From the NCBI GenBank assembly GCA_964035545.1, contig OZ037766.1, positions 1,297,501 through 1,359,500 of the forward strand: a stretch of 62,000 nucleotides of DNA, in the 5' to 3' direction. Positions 37,801 through 49,255 of the stretch are shown one piece after another. The notes under the pieces were generated by a model. It saw nothing but the letters and a program-made list of their open reading frames with translations, had not been told where the DNA came from and searched no databases. How positions within the stretch are numbered: position 1 is the stretch's first letter; the number at the start of each line of letters is the position of its first letter. The translations under genes were made by a program, and so were the position numbers. Origin of the DNA: Bugula neritina (taxonomy: Eukaryota; Bryozoa; Gymnolaemata; Cheilostomatida; Bugulidae).

Positions 37801-37971
37801 GGCCACGCCCATGAAGCAATAGAGTAGGCCAATTAGATACACTGCGGTCCTGGCGTACGGGTGCCATGTAAATTCACTGATCAGCGGCAACCACAGTCCA
37901 TCCTTCGAACAATCAAAACTCTCTCGGACTTCATTCAACGTGTAGTACGTTGTGTTGTTTACATCCAACAT
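25825..37971 (-). CDS. SLC8A-like: Na+/Ca2+ exchanger (SLC8/NCX family)
   Basis: Exons in gene order: 37263-37971 (or to 37976), 35659-35747, 32900-33067, 31724-31926, 31056-31285, 30418-30650, 27390-27495, 26885-27063, 26545-26716, 26170-26330, 25825-26061. They join to 2487 nt (828 aa). NCX moves about 3 Na+ against 1 Ca2+ at the plasma membrane. The large first exon carries the N-terminal membrane half with alpha-1 repeat [12 protein letters not shown] (106-117) and [12 protein letters not shown]. Exons 2-3 form the cytosolic loop ([16 protein letters not shown]). Exons 4-5 form Calx-beta 1, with an acidic Ca2+ site around [13 protein letters not shown], and exons 6-7 form Calx-beta 2. The C-terminal half has [10 protein letters not shown] and alpha-2 [11 protein letters not shown] plus [15 protein letters not shown]. 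The ATG at 37969-37971 follows an in-frame stop, but a CTGCAG acceptor at 37977 allows splicing from an upstream exon. Confidence 0.93.
27083..27355. repeat. 33-bp minisatellite in an NCX intron
   Basis: About eight degenerate copies of a 33-bp unit containing AATGTAGGTGATAGACTATA, between the exons at 27390-27495 and 26885-27063. The long reading frame through it (minus strand, Tyr/Leu/His-rich) is a by-product of the 33-bp period. Confidence 0.95.
28276..28615. mobile_element. MITE, copy 1 (terminal inverted repeats CTAGGGCCACAC...)
   Basis: A 340-bp non-coding element. Its terminal inverted repeats of about 70 bp start CTAGGGCCACACTGTGCG and end with the mirror CCTAG. Each terminal repeat contains an 18-bp perfect palindrome ATTTTCGCATGCGAAAAT (28295-28312 on the left) and the shared string AGCAAAGGTGTCCACTGT. 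The interior includes TCACCTAATTGGCTG and GAAAGCTTTATTTATCACGC. A second copy lies at 61472-61810 with its interior inverted. It sits in an NCX intron. Such elements are mobilised in trans by DNA transposases; the family cannot be named from sequence alone. A short TAA/TA target duplication is possible but unclear. Confidence 0.88.
28646..28966. repeat. 20-bp minisatellite next to the MITE
   Basis: 16 virtually identical copies of AGTAATACAGTCATTGGCGT; only the first unit differs (CCATCGG). It begins 30 bp from the right end of MITE copy 1. There are no spacers between units, so this is not a CRISPR array. Confidence 0.97.
29461..29526. repeat. (ACTAGT/ACTGGT)n microsatellite
   Basis: Hexanucleotide array alternating ACTAGT and ACTGGT, self-complementary in its ACTAGT units, in an NCX intron. 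Confidence 0.95.
29690..29878. repeat. 21-bp minisatellite in an NCX intron
   Basis: Nine copies of a 21-bp unit (GTACAGCTAGTAGCACCTGA plus G) with few substitutions. It gives chance long frames on the minus strand because 21 is a multiple of 3. Confidence 0.97.
29987..29995 (-). other. Candidate 9-nt microexon of the Na+/Ca2+ exchanger
   Basis: On the minus strand a T-rich tract ending TATATAG is followed by GACAGTGGT and then a perfect donor GTAAGT. Both flanking exons (30418-30650 and 27390-27495) meet at phase 0, so inclusion would insert Asp-Ser-Gly into the Ca2+-binding loop region of Calx-beta 2 without changing frame. A chance match is possible with so short an exon. Confidence 0.35.
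33068..35658 (-). other. Long NCX intron with no clear gene
   Basis: AT-rich intron between the exons at 35659-35747 and 32900-33067. It contains a G(12) run at 34500-34511 and a less AT-rich patch at 34540-34735 that may be a decayed Ty3/gypsy fragment. Otherwise nothing is recognised. Confidence 0.5.
34540..34735 (+). pseudogene. Possible relic of a Ty3/gypsy-type reverse transcriptase
   Basis: In one plus-strand frame the patch reads [13 protein letters not shown], then a stop, then CSTILKIF. This recalls the ELRSFLGLxGYYRRFI motif that follows the RT palm in Ty3/gypsy elements. No other domain is visible and there are stops, so at best it is a very old fragment. The overlapping minus-strand open frame (34523-34723) looks like a shadow of it. 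Confidence 0.2.
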
Positions 37972-40900
37972 CGCATCTGCAGCTGGAAACACTCACTGCC
38001 TTCTGTTGGTTACACTTGCTCAGTGAAATACTGTAAAAATATACAACATGGAGTTAAAGACATCACCATTCATCTAGATTCTAGTATATAATATTAATAT
38101 ACTCCATAGCTTACAGAGCACACCTGTATTGCTGCTTTGATTTTAATTTAAAATTGCAACAACAAAAACAGCATGAACAATTTCTTGAACATTTTATATA
38201 TTTTTCATGCAAGTGAAAAAGGCCCAGATTGCCACCTTCAATGTAAATAAACTGTTCGGAGACTGCCTATTGGGTAGTAGGTGTAGATTTTCAGTTTCAA
38301 GTGTTATATATATTCATCAAGTAATCAATAGCAATTCACACAAGTATTGTAGTATTATGTTATGCAACAATAAGGCAAGCTGGACAGTAGAATAAAAGGG
38401 TCAACAGTGTAAATAAACAAAATAGTGGTTACTATGCACTCACAATGTACTCCCTACTACTGCTATAGAGTTATTATACCTGCATCATCACACCTAGCAA
38501 CACCCACACACATACAGACCTGCAGAGTAAATATTATATTACTAAACACTATTAAGTTTGCTTAGTAAAATAGCATTTCATCGTAGTTCATAGGTTTATA
38601 TAAATAATGAGATCTGCTATAGCAACATGACTAGGAGTTGCGTTTCCTCCCATTACAAAATTTCCTAAGATATGCAAATTTACTAATGGTTGGTAAAGTT
38701 TGAGGTTTTTGAGAATTTCCTATTAACTAAGTGAGAATATAACACTAATCTGATAGTTTGATATAGAATAGTAACACCTGGTTGAAAGTAAATACTAATG
38801 AGGAGTAAGTTTTGTCAGCTAGTATTTACTTTTGATATTCTACACCATGTGTTGTCTAGCTGTGCATCTATATATGTTATGTCAGTGTGAGAGTGTGATG
38901 GGTAGATTAGAGGTTATACAGTAGTCAGGGAATAGCCTATTCAACTCCTATCATACTTGCTTAATATAATATAATTAAACACAAAACATACTATAACTTA
39001 AATATAGAATACAATGACTAAAAAGGTTGAAACTCTACATGACCAAAACATCAGTACATATTAGTCATTATATGTTTATTAGATGTCTACAAGCACGGAA
39101 AGGAAATATGCTGGTGTATAGCCTTGTGCTGGGTGCTAGAACACATGAATTTCTATTCTAGAGTTTTACCTACTAAACGCATATACCACCATATATATGA
39201 ATTCAGTGGTGCGAGCCTAGGGAACTGATGTTTGTTCTCAAATCTGTCGCATTTTACATTTTCTCTGGAAACAACTGGTTTTGGAAATGTAATATTATAG
39301 ATTAAGTATAAATATGTATTTTCTATGAAGTACAGATTTCTGAGTGGTAAAGTAATGGCATGGAATCATTTATGAATTTCCAAGTAAAATAGATTTAATG
39401 ACATTGCAGTGTTTTTACAAGAAAAAACAGTATTTCCAGATTATGATGATTAAAGCAACTATGAAAAATAACTGACTGATCTAAGAATAGAAAAGGCAGC
39501 AGTTAGAAATTCAGCAGTGGGCTGTCCAGCCCCATTTCTATCAGCAGTCTACAGTTTATTACAGAAGCCACATGGATGTTTATTACAACTGAGTAGAGCT
39601 GACAGCTAAAACACAATCAATTACTGATAACTAGTGTTATATATAGAAAGTTAGTATGGATCTATTTCACTGACTAATATTTATCAGCACATTCTAAACT
39701 ATGCATTCCAACTTGAGTCAAATTATTCCAAAGCTACACAAAGTCTCTCTTCAAAGTAGAATAAATCTATTGCATGAAACTTTAACTGGAATTGCCACAA
39801 TTCTTATACTAGTTATAGTGTCACTGGTAAGAAGTTTGGATTAAGCCACCATCTTAAAAAATTGGTTCATGGGCAAACTTTTCAAACTTGAGACAGATTT
39901 GTAGTAAAAAGTAGGCCATGAGATAAGATTCTCAAACTTGGTACTAAAACAATGTTTACACGGATGAGATAAGCAAACAGAAAATATAACGTTAGTGAAC
40001 AACTCGGGCTATCTCAGCTAATAACCAGTTTATGTATACTCTGCTAACTTTAGGTTCCTGCAGTGTATAGCTTTGCACTAATGGGAGGGTGAGCTAACGA
40101 TAAGGGGGTACTAATGGGCCTACCTGGGTAACTACATTCTATATATAATTTCTTAGTCTACATAAAATAGACAATTAACACAACAGGGATAATATTCATA
40201 CTACTAAATGAAGACTAGTTAGTAATATTATAGTTTCAGTATTTACTATAGGGAGTCCTATGCTAGTTTAGTTACTATAAACATTACACATACCACTACA
40301 CCTACACTTTCCATTACAGTACACTAGACTAGCACATACCTTTAACACTACACAACATACCTACACCTAGAATGTCAACAATTCTTAGTTTAAGTTTATA
40401 GTTGAGATATGATGCATTCTACCTTAGTTATGTAATATTGTCCTACACCACTGAGTAAGAACTACGCGTTGTACCGTTGTACGCATGATTTAGTTACAGT
40501 GCATTACAACCACTAAACTGTCTTTATATTGAGCTAACACACATCTTGAAGTGGAAATATATCATGTGATATTCTAGCTTACCAGCAGAAATGGATAGCC
40601 ACTGAGTTAAGTGGGCAAAATGATGTCTTCAAACACATACAATAGTATCTTTGAGCGCATGCAATAATGATTTCAAACTTAAAGAGCTTTACTGAACTTC
40701 TACTTCAAAATGCTGAACTCAAAACAATAAATGGATTTAGGAGTTGACTGCCCTTATTGGGATCATTCCTTAATAGCTCTTCTAATTTGAATGTAGCATC
40801 TTGGAAGATAATTGTTATTGATTGTTAAATTAACTTTGCAGAGCCATCAGGATCAGCTGAATAGACTAATTTAACTAATAGGCAGGCCTGTTTCACAGAT

Positions 40901-43158
40901 AATTGATTGGTACAGAAATTGCTGCTAGCCATCTGTTATCTAATATAACAGATGCCACTAAGGTACAAGGGGCAGCAAGATGAGGATACACATAATATGT
41001 AAAATATTTAAATAAATCCATGAAGTGGAATTGTTATTATAATTTTAGAAAATTTTATTTATAAGTTTATAGGCTAATAAATTTAAAGGAGACAAATTTT
41101 TTTGAAGACAGATATTTCACTGCAAATATCTACTCAGAATTTAGATTAGAATTTTATAAAATAACAGAACAACAGAACTTAAAAGTATTTTGCTTCCATG
41201 TGTTTCTTTCCAACTTCAATCAACCACAACGCTGTCCATCCCATATGTTTGTGTCTATAAATAAGACTAACCTAATAGCATTTGACTACTAAGTATAGCA
41301 GCTTGGTATGGCTATTAGCAGTGAAACCTTTGGGCTCATTTTCTAAGCCAAAAATATTTACTTATTACAAAAAATGACAAAATCAGCCATTTAGAGCGGT
41401 GATGGCCATAATAAAACTGTTAGATACATTGTTGAGCTGATTTTGTAATACTTGGGCTCAAGACAGAAATTACTGTATCAATTCATATCCCCCCCCCCAA
41501 CCCATATATACTCTCTTCTATTACACCTAGGCTACTGTGTCCCACTATTTCATCAAATATGCCTAGTACTAAAATATTCCTTCCACCAATCCATCAATGT
41601 TAGAATAGACTTTAAGATCACTATAGTTGAATGGAACCTATGCAAATAACTACTGCATAACCCCCTCTAATATGGGTCAGCTTTATCCACTCACCACCTG
41701 CTAAACTTGCCAAAGTTACTGTAAAAGTATGTCAATAATGTGACAGCCACAGCCATCTAAATTTATGCTGCTAAAAATTTATACTGTAATGCTGTAAGCC
41801 AACACATTCAGTGAAGCTGACAACTTTAATGTAATTTCTCAAGGTCAAATTTCTCTTGAGCTTCTTTACGTTTCAAACCAAAAAAGAAATGAATTTCTGG
41901 TGGTGGTGAATTTATACACACCCAACGTTTAGTTTAGAGAAAGTTACATTAAAACCCATTAAAAAAATCAAGTACCCAGTAAAAGAAAAGAGAAAACTCT
42001 GCTCATTGTATTATATCAACGATGGCATAGGGCTACTCCCCCCACCTAAAAAACCCCAAGAAGCTAATCACGAGAGTCTAGTTGTTTCTACCCGACACAT
42101 ATTAGGAAGTTCATTTAAATGCCCCCTTTTTATTAGTTTTAGTAATATGCCTTCCTATGCCTCCACTTGAGGGAGAAATGCACATTAATTATGTTTATTA
42201 AGGCTGAACTCTGCCTGTGCTTGAGATATTTAATCTACTTAAAGCTTGTCTAACCTATTTGATTTTAATCTCCACCCACACATAGTATGTTTTGCATATA
42301 GATGGGGGCTTCATAGTTACAACTATTGTCATATAGAATTGAAACTGATTGGTAACAAAAGCCGAATAACAGAAAGGAATGTCAATTAACATTCACCCAA
42401 CCATAGAGCTTGACATTTTAATAAAATATGTTTCCTCACAAATGAAATTCCTGCCTTTTAACAAAATATAAGGGCCATTGCCTAGTTTTACAGACAAATT
42501 GCAGCTCTGACAGTTATTAAATGGGCTGAAATTAGTAATTTTGTACTTTTAATTAGCTTTGACCCATTACTAATTGGTTAACGTTGCTGATGCATATATA
42601 ATATCATTCAAAATATTATAATCCAAATAATGAGACAGATATAATTACAATACTATTGTTCTATACCCACTGAGAGTATTTAGTTTCTATGGTTACGCTT
42701 ACATGCAGTAGGTTTAAGTACTCAGCCAATATCAACATTTTCTCGTTTACAAAGATATAGCACATTGTTCTAGCCAATATATTAGGTTTAACTTGACCGG
42801 TTGGCAAGGTAAACCATGGTAAAGTATTATAATGAAATTTAAACAATTATAAAATGAGTTGTTGAATGCTTAGAAATATACATAATTCCATATTTTTCAA
42901 CACTGGGCAGTTTAAACCTAAATCAATTTGAATAGTTATACTTATAGTCACATTGACATTCAATCATATGAGTAATCAGCAATCACAATGACTACTTAGT
43001 GACTATTGATTATTAACTCTTATAAAAACTGATAGAAACTATGACAATTTTTATTCTATTTATTGTTGATAACTAATGCTGCACTATCTAATAGTAATAC
43101 TAATACTAATAGCAGCAGCAATATTAAATTTACAAGAATTAGCAGAGCCAGATCTTAC

Positions 43159-43291
43159 CAACAGCGCGGTCTGAGGTAGCTATGATTGCCCAGTAGTAGT
43201 GCTTTAAATCTAATTCACTGAAGAAACCTATCAACCATACAGCCCAGCTCCTTCTTAGCTCCCACTCAAAGTGATATTGTGTTACTATGGA
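43159..43291 (-). other. Candidate alternative upstream exon (possible NCX 5' exon)
   Basis: On the minus strand, TTATTACAG at 43292-43300 is a plausible acceptor and GTAAGA at 43153-43158 a good donor. Between them is a 44-codon open frame plus one base (133 nt), including WELRRSWAVWLIGFFSE and KHYYWAIIATSDRAV. There is no in-frame ATG. It ends in phase 1, as required by the acceptor at 37977, but it starts in phase 0, so it cannot follow the candidate exon at 48311-48377 directly. Its composition is less AT-rich than its surroundings. It could be an unannotated exon or an old transposon fragment. Confidence 0.3.
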
Positions 43292-45340
43292 CTGTAATAA
43301 TTATACAACTTGTTGCAACGCATGGTAAAAGGCCAGTGGTTGGCTATGAATCATCCATTCAGTGAGGGTGTCGCTCGTTGCGGCGTCTGCAAGGATGAGT
43401 GTCACGCTCCAATTCACAGATGACTCGCAAAGCGCATACGTAAACCACTCAAAAAACATAAATTAAAATTCTTATAACTTATAAGCAGCAAAAATAGAAA
43501 ATAAGTACGTTTTTAATTTTGTTATAAAGAGCACACCGTTATGTAATAAACAAAGAATAAAAGGGACGCATATGAGTCAGACCTGGCCTAGTTACTAAAA
43601 CAAATTCATTTTGAAAGAGCATCAGCCGAGGTTAGTTAAACTTTCATCATGCAGTAACTCAATACCAGAAAAAGTCAAAAGTCTGCAATTATAGACAACA
43701 TATCTTTTTTTACAATAATAATACCACATCATTAGATTTCCAAAGAAAGATACTTTATTATATACCATAAAGACTACTGACTATAGATATTATAAACTCC
43801 AAAAGAACCTTGTGTAGTTTTACAGTTTAAGGTTGCAAAATAATTTTATATAAAAAAAATATTGTGTTATGTTGTTTATATTGCATTACACTTTTATATC
43901 TAAATGAGACAGGAACAGGAAATATTATGTAATACATTCAGCATAGAAATAATAATGATATCATTATATTATTATTACTCAACCCTGATTATATCACTGT
44001 ATTATTATGTCAACATTATAATTTATGTTAAAATAATAATCCAGTGATACATATCAACTTAGTATTGTTACTGTTTAGCAGTATTAAGCGTAGGGCCACG
44101 CGGGTTTTCTCTCACGCCACGGGCGTGTAAAACGCATCGTCTTTAGACCTTGGCCCAAAGTGGTATACTGATATAAGTTATATTATGGGAAGTGACTAAG
44201 AACCTACCATAGCATAGCCTTAGAACCAGAATAATCTAGTCTCTACTATACTCCCTAAGATTTGAAGGTCTACATGTGTACAAGAGGACCTCACAAAAAC
44301 CAGCTGTTTAAAAAACCTGAGGGTAACACTTTGCATACTATGTTCCGAAATGTGTAAATATTCAAATGTTGCTCATTTTCTGATATAAATACAAAACTTT
44401 TGCTAGCAAAAACATGTCATTACAAAAAGCTTTCTATCACAACTCTGTTTTCATGGCACAGCAGAAAAATATTAATGTCAAGAGGCCTTTAGCATTTGTC
44501 TCCCCTGATTCTGAGTTAGTAAATATTGAGGCAACTTTGGCTGTTGGTAGCTACACAAGCAATTGATGGTGTAGTGGCCTAGTTACGACGACTCTTAATG
44601 AAAAATGACTCTACTTACAATTTTAGTCATAATGATTTATTTCTACACTTGACTATAATAAATAGACCTGAGGGAGTTAGTTGACAGATTAGGTTCTAAT
44701 TTCAACTGCATCTCACCTCAAATATAGATTTTAAAGTTTCTTTCAAGTTTTTAAAATAGTTGAAGTAATAAATCAATATTGAATGAGAGAGCATGCAGTT
44801 TTGATGAGCCCTGGTACATCGCTGAACATATATACACACTAGGCCTAAGCATATCCTGTTTTCATCTCAAGTTAATTCTAACCGATGTTTTTTAATTTTC
44901 CAAATCATCAATTTATCTGACTGTCTAAAATTTGAGGTAATTATATGCAAGATACTACAAGCAGCTATTACGGAGTACAATGAATTAGCTACAAAGTATA
45001 CAGCAAATCCAAATAGTTTGCATAAATATTAAACTAACTAAGCAAAGTTTATATAAACTTGCAAAATTTGCAGCCATAGTTGTGCATTATATGTTTGTAG
45101 AGTGACACTATAATTACATGCATTATTACTCATTAATAACATTCATAGCATTGCATTACATTGTAATCACCCTGGTAATGAGATATACCCCTGTAGTAAG
45201 CTACATTCACTGGTGGCCTTTAAATACAGCTGCATACAGCTGCATAGTATAATCATATCTTAGAGTTAAGCTAATGATTTCAGCTTTTAATCAAAATCGG
45301 TTGTAAGAGTTTCATTTTAATTTTGAAGAAGAAATCAACA

Positions 45341-45733
45341 ATAGTAATACTATGTAGTGCACAGAGACAATAGTATTACTATGTAGTGTACAGAGACAAT
45401 AGTAATACTATGTAGTGTACAGAGACAATAGTAATACTATGTAGTGTACAGAGACAGTAGTAATACTATGTAGTGTACAGAGACAGTAGTAATACTATGT
45501 AGTGTACAGAGACAATAGTAATATTATGTAGTGCACAGAGACAATAGTAATACTATGTAGTGTACAGAGACAGTAGTAATACTATGTTGTGTACAGAGAC
45601 AACAGTAATATTATGTAGTGCACAGAGACAATAGTAATACTATGTAGTGTACAGAGACAGTAGTAATACTATGTAGTGCACAGAGACAATAGTAATATTA
45701 TGTTGTGTACAGAGACAATAGTAATACTATGTT
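45341..45733. repeat. 29-bp minisatellite
   Basis: About 13 copies of a 29-bp unit containing AGTAATACTATGTAGTGTAC, with scattered substitutions (C/T, A/G) shared by subsets of units, suggesting higher-order duplication. Confidence 0.96.
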
Positions 45734-48310
45734 GGAACGTATCAAATTGTCACAGATATGGTGACCTAAATTATATTATGACAAGGTGGAAGGAAAGAAT
45801 TACCTGTATAAATTAGACACCCACCCCCACACAATAATTACCCACACCCATGTCTCACCTGTCCCACAGGTAGGCCTATCAAATGAGTTGTGACTCATTC
45901 GGTAATTACTAGTCCACCTACACTTTAAATTCCAGAACCTTTATACCTCCTTCAATTTTTACACAGTTAACTGAAATGTAGGAAAATGTGATTTTAATCA
46001 ATGTTTAATTTAAACAATTTAACAAAGGTTTAATTTGCATATATTTAGTTCAACTTCAGCTGTAGAAAACTAGGCTGAAGTACAAGACAAGATATTGGAT
46101 AGACTTGCATTGAGATGAGAGAGTTTATATCCCCCATCTCTCTAATCATAAAGCTATAAAGAACTATATTGGCATATAATCTATAGTTACTAAGAGAGTT
46201 CCTAGTATATAATACTCTGCAATATAAACATTCTAATAATAACATAATATTATTATTACAGTCCATCATTTTCCACTGTTGACTGTCTGGTATTTGAACT
46301 TGTCTATTATATAAAGTATTATAATAACTGCTAGAGATCATAGACCATAGTGTAGATCAGTGGATCTAATATACAATGTTATTCACTCATTTCTTTTATG
46401 GAGTCATGCATGACAGAAAATGTTTAAAATTGGCTTTGAAAATATTTAAATGTAATAATATTCTTGCTAATAATATAGCTATACCAGCCTTCAGATATAG
46501 CCTCAGACTATTGTGTGTGGTTTCATTAGATGCAACTGTTCCCAAACAAAATCCAGTAGAATAATTCGAGCTTGGGGACGTAGATCATATACATTAAGCA
46601 TACAGACAGTAAGATAAGCACCCAAACCCTTGCTTTAAAGAGCATTGGAGGTGCCAACCCAACTGACACTCCAATAAAACACTGTGTTACATATTCTATA
46701 ACTACCACCCACCTACTTTTCTCTAGCAATTACCTACACGGCAATATAAATAGTTTAACTGGTGCAAGATAAAAGAATAGGCTGTATACTTCATCTACAA
46801 TTCCCAAATGTGTAGCAATAATAATTTTAACATAGCGACATGTTACTAAGGAAATGGCATATACAAACTCGGCTTGAGTCAATACATGAAGCCCTGGCCT
46901 AGTTAAGCACTCAATCATACTAGCATGCTGGTAGCAATGCGACATCCCCAGCAAGTGCTTGCAAGTGCCTGCTATGACAAGTGACAATCTCTATAAAGGT
47001 ATAACATTCCTGTGCAATGCTTACACTGGTTAGTCACAACTTACCAAGTCAATGACATGAGGTTGCAAGTGCTTGATCTAGCAAGTGAACCACCTGCAAG
47101 TACCTTGCATGCTATGGTTAAGCACTAAATAGGCTAATTGCTATACTCCTTTGCAACATATTAGCAAATTTATTGGTATTCAGTCTATGGACTTTGTTTC
47201 ATTCAGTAGGACACAAATGTTTGTTCTGAGATGCACGAAGTGGGAAAGACTTAACATAGCATAGTAAACCTTATGATACTGAGACTGCTGATGATAGTAT
47301 CTATAAAGGCATGCTGTATGTATACTATACAAATACAGTGTTAGCTTGAATGGCTAAACTGAACGCAGATAAAGAACATTTCTAAAAGATTTTACGGTGT
47401 ATAAAAGGTATATAATATCAGGTTAGATGCAATACCTGATGTTTTGCCAGACAAAGAAAGGCATAGGGTGACGGACTTTGATTTGCTATCACAGTGAGAT
47501 ATCAAATAAAACATAAAAGCTAATAGAGCTGACATTATCCAGTTACACACAATATAACACACAGACTCTTACACAAGGTTAATATACATACTATTCTTAA
47601 ACATTATGAAATACCTCCTGGTGTAACATGCAGGAACATGGAGGCTAAAGTACAAAGAATATTACGAGCTGTGAGTTTGCATTACAGTATAAAGTACGTC
47701 ACACACATTACACATGCTGCTGTAGAGCAGAACTTGCGTTCATATCTGTTGGTCAGCATGGAAGGAGGGAGTTGATTAAACTAGGGCAATTTCAAAGCTC
47801 TACAATTGGGGCACAATTGCATTACAGGATTCTTGTCCTAATATGGTATATAAACTACATTTTATATCAACTAATGAAATTAAAAAACAAAGCATGACTA
47901 TATTTCACCCAGATGACTGAATTCAAACAACATACAAACTTGCAGCAATGAAAACATGATTATACGACCAAAGGTCAGAATTTTTGTGCCAAACAGTTTC
48001 TGGTTTAGCAATTGATGTTTATTTACTTTAGTGGGAAACACTGCAGTTTATGTGGTATAAATAACACAATATGCTGCCTGAATCATTCCATTATTATGTA
48101 ATATTCACTATTTTCTACTTTGTAATGCGACTTGCTAAAATATTCTACTAGATATCTAAAAATAATAAGTTTACCTCTTCAATCTTCAGATACATAATTA
48201 TAATAAGACATCAGTGTAACAGTTGAATTCAACAACTGTCGTTGTGCAAGACTAAAAGTAAATTTAAAGAAAGCTTAGAAGTTTTAAGATTTTCGTATAT
48301 TAACACTCAC

Positions 48311-48377
48311 CAACTTTAAGTGAAAGACTTCTGGTGATTGTCCAGTGTTGATAATTGAGTAGAATTTCAGTAATCAT
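48311..48377 (-). CDS. Candidate first coding exon of the Na+/Ca2+ exchanger
   Basis: Minus-strand ATG at 48375-48377 opens 22 codons plus one base and ends in GTTG followed by a consensus donor GTGAGT. Phase 1 matches the acceptor CTGCAG at 37977, giving a fused N-terminus ending ...LSLKV-D-AMLDV. The exon lies downstream (minus strand) of a promoter-like, less AT-rich patch. The encoded peptide is not a typical signal peptide, which animal NCX proteins usually have, so it may instead be 5' UTR. Joining it would extend the gene to about 22.5 kb. Confidence 0.4.
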
Positions 48378-49255
48378 TCAATCACCTACTCTGATCAATT
48401 GAACTAGAAATTTATTTTTAGAGCCAACACACCACAGCGTGAAAGACGCACAAAAATACTAGCAGCTAAAGCACGCGGGTAGTAGGTTAATATAATACCA
48501 ATTGTAATCTTTCATCAATTGATACTAGTGTTATACCGCGGTAACCAATGGTTACTAAACAAGGCCCTGGATCGAGAATGAATATAGAGGGCACAACTCT
48601 TAAGTTGGAAGACTTTCCAATATAATATTATACATTATGCATAATACTGACTATACCTATTTTATATTACCAATTTATGTTACCAGAGTGATCGTAACTA
48701 CTGCAGGCATTTTACGAACCATAAATTACCTTTCTGATGAATACCTGATAAGTGTAATTAATAACCAAATATTTAAAAACTCTTGCCATAATATTAGCCT
48801 GGAAATACTTACTGAATAATAAATTGAATCAGTTGGTGCTTTTTAGTATACTGTGATTTAATCAAGCTTATAAGCTAATTTATAGCAAACTAATCAAGAT
48901 AGTTGCGGTTTTGTCTCAACACATTCCTAAAGGAAACCTTCAACACGAGCTTCCTCAAACTATTATGAGTTGTCTACTCTTGTGAACGAAATCTGCTTTT
49001 TTATATAACCAGGGGAACACAACTTTATCAATTTGATTTAACAGTATTCCATGCTTTTTCAAGAGGGAATTAGTGTCACTTTAAACCAGAATACTAAACT
49101 TGTCTTATGATTTTTATAATTTATATTTGGTATAAAAATAACTAACAGTAGGTATTAACAGTTCGAATACAATAAGTCTTACAGAGAGAAAATCATTTTA
49201 ATAGTTGGCCTCTCACTGACGAGCCCAATTCAATTTTTAACAAATAAGTAACAAA
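48378..49255. other. Intergenic region between the FNBP4-like 3' end and the NCX 5' end
   Basis: Both neighbours are on the minus strand. 48420-48560 is less AT-rich, with GCACGCGGG and a composite palindrome at 48534-48555, and could be the exchanger promoter. The remainder is AT-rich 3' flank of the FNBP4-like gene. A plus-strand open frame at 48637-48819 shows no recognisable protein. Confidence 0.45.
48534..48555. promoter_or_regulatory. Overlapping palindromes with CCAAT core, putative NCX promoter element
   Basis: TACCGCGGTA is a perfect 10-bp palindrome overlapping GTAACCAATGGTTAC, a 15-bp odd palindrome carrying a CCAAT box. It lies about 160 bp upstream (minus strand) of the candidate first exon of the exchanger. 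The promoter role is inferred. Confidence 0.3.

Larger units (their letters stand above)
37972..48310. other. 10-kb repeat-rich region, probable first intron or 5' region of the exchanger
   Basis: No convincing protein gene. AT-rich throughout, with a 29-bp minisatellite at 45341-45733, a 12-bp inverted repeat at 38784-38832 (AAAGTAAATACT / AGTATTTACTTT), a C(9) run near 41490, and a less AT-rich island at 43159-43450. Splice donors on the minus strand at 48310 and 43158 have the phase needed to join the exchanger acceptor at 37977. This favours reading most of the stretch as intron of that gene. Confidence 0.5.

Noticed and set aside
37334-37822. Plus-strand open frame of 162 codons
   Set aside because: Antisense shadow of the large first exon of the Na+/Ca2+ exchanger, whose minus-strand protein is clearly recognisable.
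43172-43179. TGAGGTAG, the seed of let-7 microRNA
   Set aside because: The following bases do not match mature let-7 and no flanking hairpin is visible; an 8-base match is expected by chance.
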